From Methylophilus glucosoxydans (GTDB lineage: Bacteria > Pseudomonadota > Gammaproteobacteria > Burkholderiales > Methylophilaceae), in the NCBI RefSeq assembly GCF_042676145.1, contig NZ_JBHTJW010000001.1:248001-312000 (forward strand): a stretch of 64,000 nt of DNA, written 5' to 3'. This document shows positions 7,919 through 15,533 of the stretch, piece after piece. Within the stretch, counting starts at the first letter, position 1, and each line of letters begins with the position of its first letter. The notes under the pieces were generated by a model. That model was not told the origin of the DNA. It was given only the letters and a program-made list of their open reading frames with translations, and searched no databases. Made by a program: the position numbers and the translations under genes.

Positions 7919-9904
7919 ATGGCAACTCGTGTCGACTTGTGCAACGCCATCCGTGCTCTGAGCATGGACGCTGTACAAAAAGCAAACTCCGGCCACCCAG
8001 GCGCACCTATGGGCATGGCTGAAATTGCTGAAGTATTGTGGAACCACAATCTGAGCCACAACCCAAACAACCCACAATGGGCTAACCGTGACCGTTTCGT
8101 ATTGTCCAACGGCCATGGCTCTATGTTGATCTACTCCTTGTTGCACCTGACTGGTTACGATGTGACCATGGACGACATCAAGTCTTTCCGTCAATTGCAC
8201 TCCCGTTGCGCTGGTCACCCAGAATACGGCTACGCACCAGGCGTTGAAACAACTACCGGTCCATTAGGCCAGGGTATTGCGAACGGCGTTGGTTTTGCCA
8301 TGGCAGAAAAACTGCTGGCTAGCCAATTCAACAAGCCAGGCCACGACATCGTTGACCACTACACATACGTGTTCCTGGGCGACGGCTGTATGATGGAAGG
8401 CGTTTCTCACGAAGCTTGCGCACTGGCTGGTACATGGGGCCTGGGCAAACTGGTAGCTTTCTGGGATGACAACGGTATTTCTATCGACGGCCACATCGAA
8501 GGCTGGTACACAGACGACACCGCAGGCCGCTTCAAAGCATACGGCTGGCACGTTGTTTCAGTAGATGGTCACGACCAGGCGGCGATTCAAAAAGCCATTG
8601 ACGAAGCGAAATCAGTCACTGACAAACCATCACTGATCTGCTGCAAAACCATCATCGGTAAAGGTTCTCCAAACAAATCCGGTTCACACGACTGCCACGG
8701 TTCCGCATTGGGCGAAGCTGAAGTTGCAGCAACCCGTGCTGAAATCGGCTGGCCACACGAGCCATTCGTGATTCCTGCTGACGTGTACGAAGGCTGGAAC
8801 CAAAAAGACAAAGGCGCAAAACGCGAAGCTGACTGGAACGCCAAGTTCGACGCTTACGCTAAAGCCTACCCAGCAGAAGCTGCAGAATTCAAACGCCGTA
8901 TGGCCGGTGAATTGCCAGCTAACTGGAAGTCACTGACTGACGCAATCATCGCTGAAACGAACGAAAAAGCTGAGAAATTGGCTACTCGTCAAGCTTCACA
9001 AAAAGCAATTACAGCGTTGGCGCCAATCTTGCCAGAATTCCTGGGCGGTTCAGCTGACTTGACAGGTTCTAACCTGACAGCGGCTAAAGAATTCAAACAC
9101 GTGAGTGGTAAAGAGCCAGGCAACTACATCTCTTACGGTGTACGTGAGTTCGGTATGGCTGCCATCATGAACGGTATGGCATTGCACGGTGGCTTGTTGC
9201 CATACGGCGGTACTTTCCACATGTTCTCTGACTACATGAAAAACGGCATGCGTATGTCTGCGTTGATGCATCAACGTGTGATCTACGTGCTGACCCACGA
9301 CTCTATCGGTCAAGGTGAAGACGGTCCTACCCACCAACCAGTAGAAAACACTTCTGGTCTGCGTATGATTCCTCGTATGGATGTATGGCGTCCAGCTGAC
9401 TCTACAGAAACAACCGTTGCATGGGTTGCTGCAGTAGAGCGCACTGAAGGCCCAACCAGCTTGGTATTGAGCCGTCAAGCAGTGCCAGGCATCAAGCACG
9501 ATGCTAAAGACTTTGAACTGATCCGCAAGGGTGGCTATGTATTCTCTGACGCTGCAGGTAAAGCGGATGTGATCATCATTGCTAACGGTTCCGAGTTGGA
9601 TCTGGCAATTCAAGCGGCTGCTGAATTGAACGCTGCGGGTACTAAAGTGCGTGTGGTTTCCATGCCATCCACCAACGTATTCGACCGTCAAGACCAGGCT
9701 TACAAAGACAGCGTATTGACTCCAGGCGTTAAACGCGTGGCTGTTGAAGCTGCTCACCCAGACTTCTGGCGTAAGTATGTAGGTATTGAAGGTGCCGTTG
9801 TTGGTATCGATACCTTCGGCGAATCCGCACCAGGCGGCGCACTGTTCAAACACTTCGGTTTCACCGTAGAGAATGTTGTGAACACAGTGAAATCTGTTTT
9901 GTAA
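7919..9904 (+). CDS. tkt: Transketolase
   Basis: A 661-residue thiamine-diphosphate enzyme moving two-carbon ketol units between sugar phosphates. In a RuMP-cycle methylotroph it regenerates ribulose 5-phosphate. Start at 7919, after AGGGAG; an upstream in-frame start at 7880 lacks a site. Visible marks are the N-terminal SGHPGAPMGMA, the ThDP motif GDGCMMEG with distal N in WDDNGISIDG, the pyrimidine-domain glutamate in YGVREFGMAAIMNG, and the phosphate-binding THDSIGQGEDGPTHQP. The codon use is unlike its neighbours (preference for GCT, CGT, GGT, AAC, CCA), as expected for a very highly expressed gene. Followed by a strong terminator. Confidence 0.97.
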   Translation: MATRVDLCNAIRALSMDAVQKANSGHPGAPMGMAEIAEVLWNHNLSHNPNNPQWANRDRFVLSNGHGSMLIYSLLHLTGYDVTMDDIKSFRQLHSRCAGHPEYGYAPGVETTTGPLGQGIANGVGFAMAEKLLASQFNKPGHDIVDHYTYVFLGDGCMMEGVSHEACALAGTWGLGKLVAFWDDNGISIDGHIEGWYTDDTAGRFKAYGWHVVSVDGHDQAAIQKAIDEAKSVTDKPSLICCKTIIGKGSPNKSGSHDCHGSALGEAEVAATRAEIGWPHEPFVIPADVYEGWNQKDKGAKREADWNAKFDAYAKAYPAEAAEFKRRMAGELPANWKSLTDAIIAETNEKAEKLATRQASQKAITALAPILPEFLGGSADLTGSNLTAAKEFKHVSGKEPGNYISYGVREFGMAAIMNGMALHGGLLPYGGTFHMFSDYMKNGMRMSALMHQRVIYVLTHDSIGQGEDGPTHQPVENTSGLRMIPRMDVWRPADSTETTVAWVAAVERTEGPTSLVLSRQAVPGIKHDAKDFELIRKGGYVFSDAAGKADVIIIANGSELDLAIQAAAELNAAGTKVRVVSMPSTNVFDRQDQAYKDSVLTPGVKRVAVEAAHPDFWRKYVGIEGAVVGIDTFGESAPGGALFKHFGFTVENVVNTVKSVL

Positions 9905-9924
9905 TTTAGACCAGATTGCTGCAT

Positions 9925-9955
9925 AAAAAACCGCTTCCTCGTGAAGCGGTTTTTT
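9925..9955. terminator. Strong terminator after transketolase
   Basis: A 12-bp stem (9925-9936 with 9944-9955), GC-rich core CCGCTT/AAGCGG, flanked by A run and a run of eight T. Works for tkt and possibly for the convergent transglutaminase-like gene. Confidence 0.93.
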
Positions 9956-10004
9956 TTCGCCTATATGCCGTGAAACAACCCATCCACGGCAAGGTTACTC
10001 TTGC

Positions 10005-10865
10005 TTAGCCTGTGAGCAAATTCACTTGTACATTCACAATCAACTTAGGCTGAATATTGGGGCCGATAAAGCTACCCGCCACTGGCGGGATCGTTTCCGG
10101 GTTACGGGATACCGCCACGGCAATATGTTGTGTGCCGGTCACCTTGCCTGCGGTGGGGTCAAAGCCTTTCCAGCCGGTGCCTGGCAAATACACCTCAGCC
10201 CAGGCATGCGTGGTGGCGTTACCGGCCTCAGTCGCCGGGGCATGCAAATAGCCACTGACAAACCGGCTGGCTAGTCCCAAGAGGCGGCAAGCTTCAATAA
10301 ACAAGGTGGCATAGTCACGGCAAGAGCCACTCAGCTTATTCAAGGTGGTGGCCGGGGTCTGCACGCCAGGTTCTTCGCGAATCTGGTAGCGAAACTGGGT
10401 ATAAATCGCCTGATTCAGGCGGGTCAGCAGTTCAAATGTATTGATGCTGCCGTTTCTCAGCCCCAGTTGTAGCAGCCACTGGCTCACCGTATCTTGGTCA
10501 TCCATAAAAGTGGGTCGCTGAAAAGCCGCCAGGTCTTCCCAGTCAGCCTGCGCATAGGCAAACGGATAATTCACCGCATAGGGTTCAATCCAAAAGTCCA
10601 GTGGGGCCTCTTCATAGTGTTGAATCACCACTTCACTTGCAATGGTGAGTCTGTCGCTCGCTTGCAAAAAGGTGACAGCCGCCAGCGAGTTATCAAACAC
10701 ATCGCGATACCATTTGATCTGATAGGCCGGCGTAATGTTAAGGATGGAAGACTCGATACGCAAATCGTGCCCCTCACGCGGCCGCAGCAATAAATAATGC
10801 TGCTGCAGTGTGACTGTGCTCGAGAAGAGATATTCAGTCAGATGTTTGATTCTTAATCGTTTCAT
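10005..10865 (-). CDS. Transglutaminase-like cysteine protease family protein
   Basis: A 286-residue cytoplasmic protein of the bacterial transglutaminase-like superfamily. It has the N-terminal beta domain (RIKHLTEYLF..., about 1-85) and a transglutaminase core. The catalytic triad is visible: Cys in GSCRDYATLF (about 180), His in TTHAWAEVYLPG (about 219) and Asp in GFDPTAG (about 235). Such proteins are thought to act as proteases or amidases; the substrate is unknown. It is 19 bases downstream of a paralogous gene and probably co-transcribed with it. Confidence 0.88.
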   Translation of the reverse strand: MKRLRIKHLTEYLFSSTVTLQQHYLLLRPREGHDLRIESSILNITPAYQIKWYRDVFDNSLAAVTFLQASDRLTIASEVVIQHYEEAPLDFWIEPYAVNYPFAYAQADWEDLAAFQRPTFMDDQDTVSQWLLQLGLRNGSINTFELLTRLNQAIYTQFRYQIREEPGVQTPATTLNKLSGSCRDYATLFIEACRLLGLASRFVSGYLHAPATEAGNATTHAWAEVYLPGTGWKGFDPTAGKVTGTQHIAVAVSRNPETIPPVAGSFIGPNIQPKLIVNVQVNLLTG

Positions 10866-10884
10866 GGTGTGTTTCTCGCGCCGC

Positions 10885-11682
10885 TTAAATCGGTGCGGCG
10901 GCCAGTTGCGTGACCCGCACCTGCATCAGCGCGGGGTACAAGGCCGGGCCAAACTGATTAAAAATGGCAACATCGGCCGCATCGCGCCCATAGGCCACAG
11001 TAATGCGTCCGCCCATGGATTCTGACTGGCTCGGGTCAAACGTGTACCATCCCCCATTCACATACGCTTCAAACCAGGCATGAAAGTCCATCGGTTGTAG
11101 CCCGTGCAAATACCCCACCACCATGCGTGCCGGGATGCACAACCCTCGGCACAAGGCGATGCCCAAATGCGCCAGCTCACGGCAAACGCCTTCGCGCTGC
11201 TGATTCACCTCAACCGCAGACAGCTGAAAATGTGGAGAATCCGGATTAAAACGAATATTCTGGCGTATCCATTGTTCGATGGCCTTTACCTGATCGTATC
11301 CAGGCAGCACATTGGCGACAATTTGCTGGCCCAGATCAATGAATTTATCTGACTCACAATAGCGTGACGGCAGTAAATAAGTCAGCACATGGTTAGGCAA
11401 ATGCTGAACCTCTTCAAACCGCCCGCCGGGGGCAGTCTCAAGCTTGTCAGCGGTCAAAATATCCGCCGATGTGCTGATATAAAACTCACCCACAGGCGCA
11501 ATCAAGCGCTGGCAAAGATTGCCATAAGTGTCGGTATACTCTTCCACCGGCACACTGGGCTTAAGCGTATAAGACTGCCGAGCCACCCACTGATGCACCC
11601 CACTGCGCGGCCTCAGCATCAAAATAAACGGTGTGGGAATACTGACAACAAAGCTGATATCACATTCAGTACGTAACCACAT
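10885..11682 (-). CDS. Transglutaminase-like cysteine protease family protein (paralogue)
   Basis: A 265-residue protein related to the downstream gene. The ATG at 11682 has AAGGA 6 bases upstream; the frame also has a TTG two codons earlier that sits too close to that site. Catalytic residues are Cys in EGVCRELAHLG, His in MDFHAWFEAYV and Asp in YTFDPSQS. The N-terminal domain is shorter than in the partner. Tandem pairs of this family are common in proteobacteria, and the joint function is unknown. Confidence 0.87.
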   Translation of the reverse strand: MWLRTECDISFVVSIPTPFILMLRPRSGVHQWVARQSYTLKPSVPVEEYTDTYGNLCQRLIAPVGEFYISTSADILTADKLETAPGGRFEEVQHLPNHVLTYLLPSRYCESDKFIDLGQQIVANVLPGYDQVKAIEQWIRQNIRFNPDSPHFQLSAVEVNQQREGVCRELAHLGIALCRGLCIPARMVVGYLHGLQPMDFHAWFEAYVNGGWYTFDPSQSESMGGRITVAYGRDAADVAIFNQFGPALYPALMQVRVTQLAAAPI

Positions 11683-11822
11683 GTGCAATCCTTAAGTGAT
11701 GCAAGCCAACCCATTCTAGCCTGCTTTCAAGGCATATGTGCAAAAGTGAATGAATAACTAAGACATATCAATAATAACCCTGTAAAATTTATGGTTTTAC
11801 AGTTTTAGCCAGAAAGTTTTTT

Positions 11823-12158
11823 ATGTCATTGCCAGCCTGCCCAAAATGCCAATCCGAATACACCTACGAAGACGGTGATAACTACGTCTGCCCAGAGTGC
11901 GCGCATGAGTGGAGCAAAGTGGCCACTGCCGAGTCAGAAGAAGTCAAAGTCGTGCGCGATGCCAACGGCAACGTGCTGCAAGATGGCGATACCATCACCG
12001 TGATCAAAGACCTGAAAGTCAAAGGTTCTTCATCAGTCGTTAAGGTCGGCACCAAAGTGAAAAACATCCGCTTGGTCGATGGTGATCATGATATCGACTG
12101 CAAAATCGATGGCTTTGGCGCGATGAAGTTAAAGTCGGAATTTGTGAAGAAAGTTTAG
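11823..12158 (+). CDS. yjdM: YjdM (PhnA)-family zinc-ribbon protein
   Basis: A 111-residue protein matching the YjdM family, formerly annotated PhnA. An N-terminal zinc ribbon (CPKCQSEY at about 6-13 and CPECAHEW at about 23-30) is followed by a small beta domain with VVRDANGNVLQDGDT and the conserved VKVGTKVKNIRLVDGDHDIDC. Despite the old name it is not part of a phosphonate operon here; the function of the family is not established. Isolated gene with its own strong terminator. Confidence 0.93.
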   Translation: MSLPACPKCQSEYTYEDGDNYVCPECAHEWSKVATAESEEVKVVRDANGNVLQDGDTITVIKDLKVKGSSSVVKVGTKVKNIRLVDGDHDIDCKIDGFGAMKLKSEFVKKV

Positions 12159-12175
12159 TACACTTTAGATCTCAC

Positions 12176-12214
12176 ATAATAGAAAACCGCCCTCATAGGG
12201 CGGTTTTCTATTAT
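12176..12214. terminator. Strong bidirectional terminator
   Basis: A perfect 18-bp stem (12176-12193 with 12197-12214) and 3-base loop between yjdM and the convergent FRG-domain gene. It marks the edge between the core region and the AT-rich accessory patch. Confidence 0.92.
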
Positions 12215-12229
12215 CCATAAACTAATTAG

Positions 12230-12961
12230 CTAAATTTCTTCTGCTTTCCAGTTTATGTATCTGCACAAGCCTTCCATGTCAGGGAATATGGTTTGATAAC
12301 TTACACCAAGCGTGTCCAAATCTTTGAGAATTTCTTTCCTGCTTTCTGGATTCACTTTGACTTTTACCATACCTTCCGCGTGATGTTCTTGTTCGCCTAA
12401 AGGTATAAATTTTCCATGTTTTCTGGATGGCGAGTGTACTGTAAGCCATCCATCTTGAGCTATTACTCTTGAGTCCTCCAAGCGAGTTCTTAGTATAGAT
12501 ATTTGGATATGATCTTTAGTGTTACGAATTGATTCTCTGTCTAAATGGTCGATTCCCCAGTGCGGAAGCAAAATGTACACATGAGGTTTATTTTGAGGAT
12601 TATTCTCGTAACAAGCAAACCAAATTGCAACCAAAGGGTTGCTAGTCCAGTCAAGCAGTCTTGTAGCAAGTCCATAGTGTTGCGCTAAGGTAAGTAGGCC
12701 CCATACATCTAGTTGTGAAATATCTTTATGTCTGTGTCCTCGAATTTTCAGCTCGGTCAACATAAAAGATTCTTTTTCCAAGACTTGGGATGAATCGTTA
12801 TTTCTTGCGATTTTTGGCAATAACGGAAAATCTTGGCTTTGCCCGCGATAAAGTGGCTCAGAGTCTTGCCTTACTTGATTGTCTCTGTCTTTGTGTTTTA
12901 ATCTTACTTCACTGACTAATTTTAAATATTCAGTCAAAGTGTTTATGACCTCAGTCCTCAT
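12230..12961 (-). CDS. FRG-domain protein
   Basis: A 243-residue protein with an FRG domain: LYRGQSQDFPLLPKIAR (about 37-53) and the hallmark QHYGLATRLLDWTSNPLVAI (about 93-112) followed by WFAC. FRG domains occur in mobile and defence-associated proteins and are suspected of enzymatic toxicity, but no reaction is established to my knowledge. Its start overlaps the end of the upstream XRE-type gene by 11 bases, so the two are translationally coupled. Base composition is clearly more AT-rich than the flanking genes, suggesting transfer. Confidence 0.85.
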   Translation of the reverse strand: MRTEVINTLTEYLKLVSEVRLKHKDRDNQVRQDSEPLYRGQSQDFPLLPKIARNNDSSQVLEKESFMLTELKIRGHRHKDISQLDVWGLLTLAQHYGLATRLLDWTSNPLVAIWFACYENNPQNKPHVYILLPHWGIDHLDRESIRNTKDHIQISILRTRLEDSRVIAQDGWLTVHSPSRKHGKFIPLGEQEHHAEGMVKVKVNPESRKEILKDLDTLGVSYQTIFPDMEGLCRYINWKAEEI

Positions 12962-13892
12962 ATATTTCCCTAAAGCTTTTATCTACAAATCGCTTTGGCA
13001 TATCGATTAGTGAAATATTTTTTGATGGTATATACAACTCATAGCCTTCTTCGGTACTACTGAAATCTAAGATTGCTGCGGTTTCGAGTTGTATGTGGAA
13101 TAAGAAATGAGCAAGCTTTTCTGCTTCAATAAGGTGAGATTGAACGTTGCCATTTATATCGTGGATATGTGTTTGTGTCAGTAAGTCTCTTACTAATTCG
13201 TGGTCTAAATCGTGTACTTCGGTGAAGGTATCTATATCTTTCTTAGAGTAATCTGATATCTCTTCATTTTCATACAAATCAATTCCATCTTTCTGTGCGC
13301 AAAATGCTTCTAATGCTTTGTAAAATTCACCAGGCATGCCACTGTAGTCATCAGGCGGGTACCAGTCGTTATTAGGAGGGTCTGCATTGTCATCTAAGAG
13401 CCATATATGTTTTAAACGAGATGGCTCAAATGCTAAGGTTCTATTATTGAGAGTGTCTAGAACTATCCACTCATTCTTGAGTTCGTAATTAGTTAATATG
13501 CTTGACACTCGGCTTGCTGTATTTATGGTAATGGGAAGCCAGTGAGTTTTAGCTTGGTTGATAACACCGATACCGATGTGCCCCCACCAACCATCTAAGA
13601 CGCTATTGTCATGGAAAATATGATACTCGTTACTACTTAGTTCTGTTTTATTGCCGATTATTGCTTCTCTTAAATCGTCAGAAGATAAACCAAAGTAATA
13701 AGCAAGGCTGCTAAGGTCATTGCTTGTAATTTTCTTGGGCGACTTTTCCCACTTTTCTATATTTTTAAGATCAATGTTAACGGTTTCAGCCAGCTTTGCT
13801 TGGCTAATGCCAAATGATTCTCTTATTTTCTTTAATATAGACAATTTATAGCTCTCGTTAACAAATTTAACCCACAGCTTAATAGGCCTCAA
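12951..13892 (-). CDS. XRE-family helix-turn-helix protein, partner of FRG gene
   Basis: A protein of up to 313 residues with an N-terminal Cro/C1-type helix-turn-helix (ILKKIRESFGISQAKLAETV with NIDLKNIEKWEKSP following) and a long uncharacterised C-terminal region (about 90-310) with many Asp, Glu and Trp. No ATG is available near the 5' end. TTG at 13892 opens the frame, but TTG at 13844, giving SILKKIRESFG, has a purine-rich GAGAG upstream and is an equally good start. Overlaps the FRG-domain gene by 11 bases. A regulator or antitoxin-like partner is a reasonable guess. AT-rich, probably acquired. Confidence 0.8.
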   Translation of the reverse strand: MRPIKLWVKFVNESYKLSILKKIRESFGISQAKLAETVNIDLKNIEKWEKSPKKITSNDLSSLAYYFGLSSDDLREAIIGNKTELSSNEYHIFHDNSVLDGWWGHIGIGVINQAKTHWLPITINTASRVSSILTNYELKNEWIVLDTLNNRTLAFEPSRLKHIWLLDDNADPPNNDWYPPDDYSGMPGEFYKALEAFCAQKDGIDLYENEEISDYSKKDIDTFTEVHDLDHELVRDLLTQTHIHDINGNVQSHLIEAEKLAHFLFHIQLETAAILDFSSTEEGYELYIPSKNISLIDMPKRFVDKSFREIYED

Positions 13893-14097
13893 GTAAGCAC
13901 GCTAAATTATATAGAAAATTAATAGGCTAAATTAAATCACGGTCCCTTAATAGATTAAAAGGAACCAGCAAATTAGCTTCATAATATTTTCAAATTTCCT
14001 CTTTTCCTACACTCTTTACAGTAACTGTCTGATACCACTATCTTCCTCAAAAATTATCATTTAATTGCTAAAAATTTAAATTAAATGAGGAGGCTGT

Positions 14098-14277
14098 ATG
14101 TCGTCGTTCGTTATATATCTCATCGGCTTTGCAATTTTGATTGGTGGCATTGCATGGGCGTTGGTAGAAACGGGTGTGCCGCATTTGTACATTGTGATTG
14201 CTTCAGTGATTCTCACGGGTATCGGTATATTAAAGACAGTGTCACATACCAGAACTAAGGATATTTCCCGGAACTAA
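14098..14277 (+). CDS. Small two-helix membrane protein
   Basis: A 59-residue frame starting at an ATG with a near-perfect AGGAGG site 6 bases upstream. Two hydrophobic segments (about 4-22 and 30-48) are separated by a short loop, VETGVPH, and followed by a basic tail HTRTKDISRN. I recognise no family. The strong ribosome site and clean membrane topology are the support for its being real. Confidence 0.6.
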   Translation: MSSFVIYLIGFAILIGGIAWALVETGVPHLYIVIASVILTGIGILKTVSHTRTKDISRN

Positions 14278-14334
14278 GCAGGCTCGGAGGCGTTCAATCT
14301 AGCTACTGTTGATAAATTTGCGAAGTAGATTGCA

Positions 14335-14592
14335 ATGAACAATTTTAATAAAACTGATTTGAAGTTAGATGGGCTGGAGATTAATGGCTTGTATCTTGAG
14401 GATGTGTTTTCGGTGTGGGAGCATTTTGATAAAAACGCGAATAAGTACTTCACCGTTTTTATGATCAATAACTCCCGCATCACTGTGCCAGCAACTGAAG
14501 CTAATGCAGCATTACTGTATGAGAGCGGCCATCCTGTCTCTGAGTTTGTGGTGAACGATGGCGTTGTGGATGAGCTTGAGGTTGCGACCTAA
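14335..14592 (+). CDS. Small hypothetical protein
   Basis: An 85-residue acidic protein of mixed composition (MNNFNKTDLKLDGLEING...). No signal peptide, membrane segment or known motif. The ribosome site is weak (GAAGTAG about 9 bases upstream). It starts 57 bases after the small membrane protein gene on the same strand and may share its transcript. Confidence 0.5.
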   Translation: MNNFNKTDLKLDGLEINGLYLEDVFSVWEHFDKNANKYFTVFMINNSRITVPATEANAALLYESGHPVSEFVVNDGVVDELEVAT

Positions 14593-14668
14593 GCTAACTG
14601 AATCAATTGGATACGTGTAATTTATCTGGACTCGCCTATTTTTCTTATGGGCATTAGAGAGCCCTCAT

Positions 14669-14842
14669 TTAGCAGTCAACCTGTGGCAACTCATGCGCTT
14701 TTGAAGATTTAGCCAAACGCAAAAAATAAGCAACCTGCTCGACCCATTGCAACCGTTGCAACGGCGTTAAAGCCATAAAGGCCCGCAAGCGTTCTTCACT
14801 GACATGGTAAGTTCTGTCGGCTGGATTAAAAGGCGCGTTCAT
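14669..14842 (-). CDS. 57-residue partner of the nucleotidyltransferase gene
   Basis: A 57-residue protein (MNAPFNPADRTYHVSEERLR...), with the helix ALTPLQRLQWVEQVAYFLRL that resembles the small proteins found beside nucleotidyltransferase genes (motif roughly L-E-x-R-L-x-W-L-E-x-A-x-x-F). Its ATG overlaps the stop codon of the upstream gene by 4 bases, so translation is coupled. A toxin-antitoxin-like partnership is inference from arrangement. Confidence 0.7.
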   Translation of the reverse strand: MNAPFNPADRTYHVSEERLRAFMALTPLQRLQWVEQVAYFLRLAKSSKAHELPQVDC

Positions 14843-15324
14843 AGTGATTTTATTTTCTCTAAATGTTCAATATCACTTAGGTCTATCGGGCGGGCGGCAG
14901 CACGTTTCATTGCAATTAAATCATCCACGCAAGCGACTGCGACTGATACCTCACCCAAGTTAAATTGCACAGCGCGAGTATGCATCTCGTGAAAGTCTAA
15001 AGGTGGAAACAATAGGATATCAATCGTCACCCCCGCCAGGTCTGGTGTGCGTAATGCAAATGCCAGCATGTTTTTTTCAGTGTGCCATTGCCGCAATAAC
15101 GAGAGATTGGTTAGGCTCTCTAAAGGTACAGGTGCAACGGGCGTTAGTTGCAGCGCTTTTGCCAATTGCAACAAGCCTTCAAGATTTTCTGGCTGCATGG
15201 CGACCGTGATATCCACATCCATGGTTGCCCGCTCAACGCCATGTAAAGAAACAGCCAAACCACCGATCAATAGGTAGTCGACATCAAATTTTTGCAGGGC
15301 GGCAAACAGATCTAAATAAAACAT
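14839..15324 (-). CDS. Nucleotidyltransferase-fold protein (AbiEii/MNT-like)
   Basis: A 161-residue protein with the nucleotidyltransferase signature GGLAVSLHGVERATMDVDIT (about 22-41): the glycine pair, R-x-T-x-D-V-D, and a later acidic segment VTIDILLF that can supply the third carboxylate. C-terminal IAMKRAAARPIDLSDIEHL is typical of the AbiEii/DUF6036-type group. Forms a two-gene unit with the 57-residue protein. Related proteins act as toxins or antitoxins in some systems, but the activity of this one is unknown. Confidence 0.82.
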   Translation of the reverse strand: MFYLDLFAALQKFDVDYLLIGGLAVSLHGVERATMDVDITVAMQPENLEGLLQLAKALQLTPVAPVPLESLTNLSLLRQWHTEKNMLAFALRTPDLAGVTIDILLFPPLDFHEMHTRAVQFNLGEVSVAVACVDDLIAMKRAAARPIDLSDIEHLEKIKSL

Positions 15325-15533
15325 AGCTGCAGTTTAAAGCAGGTGGCTTAAAAAAAGAATTGCTTTTAATTTTGTGCTGTTCATCAAGTATTGATTTGGT
15401 GTGTTAATCAAAAGCCTCAATCAATTGAATGATGATTTCATGGAAAACCGTAGCCAATCGGATTAAACCAATTCAAAGAAGGCAACTCTCAAATATAATC
15501 CTTACTTAACTCTTAAAACTCTCAGGTAAATCC

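Noticed and set aside
9050..9853. A 267-codon open frame antisense to transketolase
   Set aside because: It is the mirror of the strong codon bias of tkt; the translation is rich in Cys, His and Trp with no family resemblance and no ribosome site.
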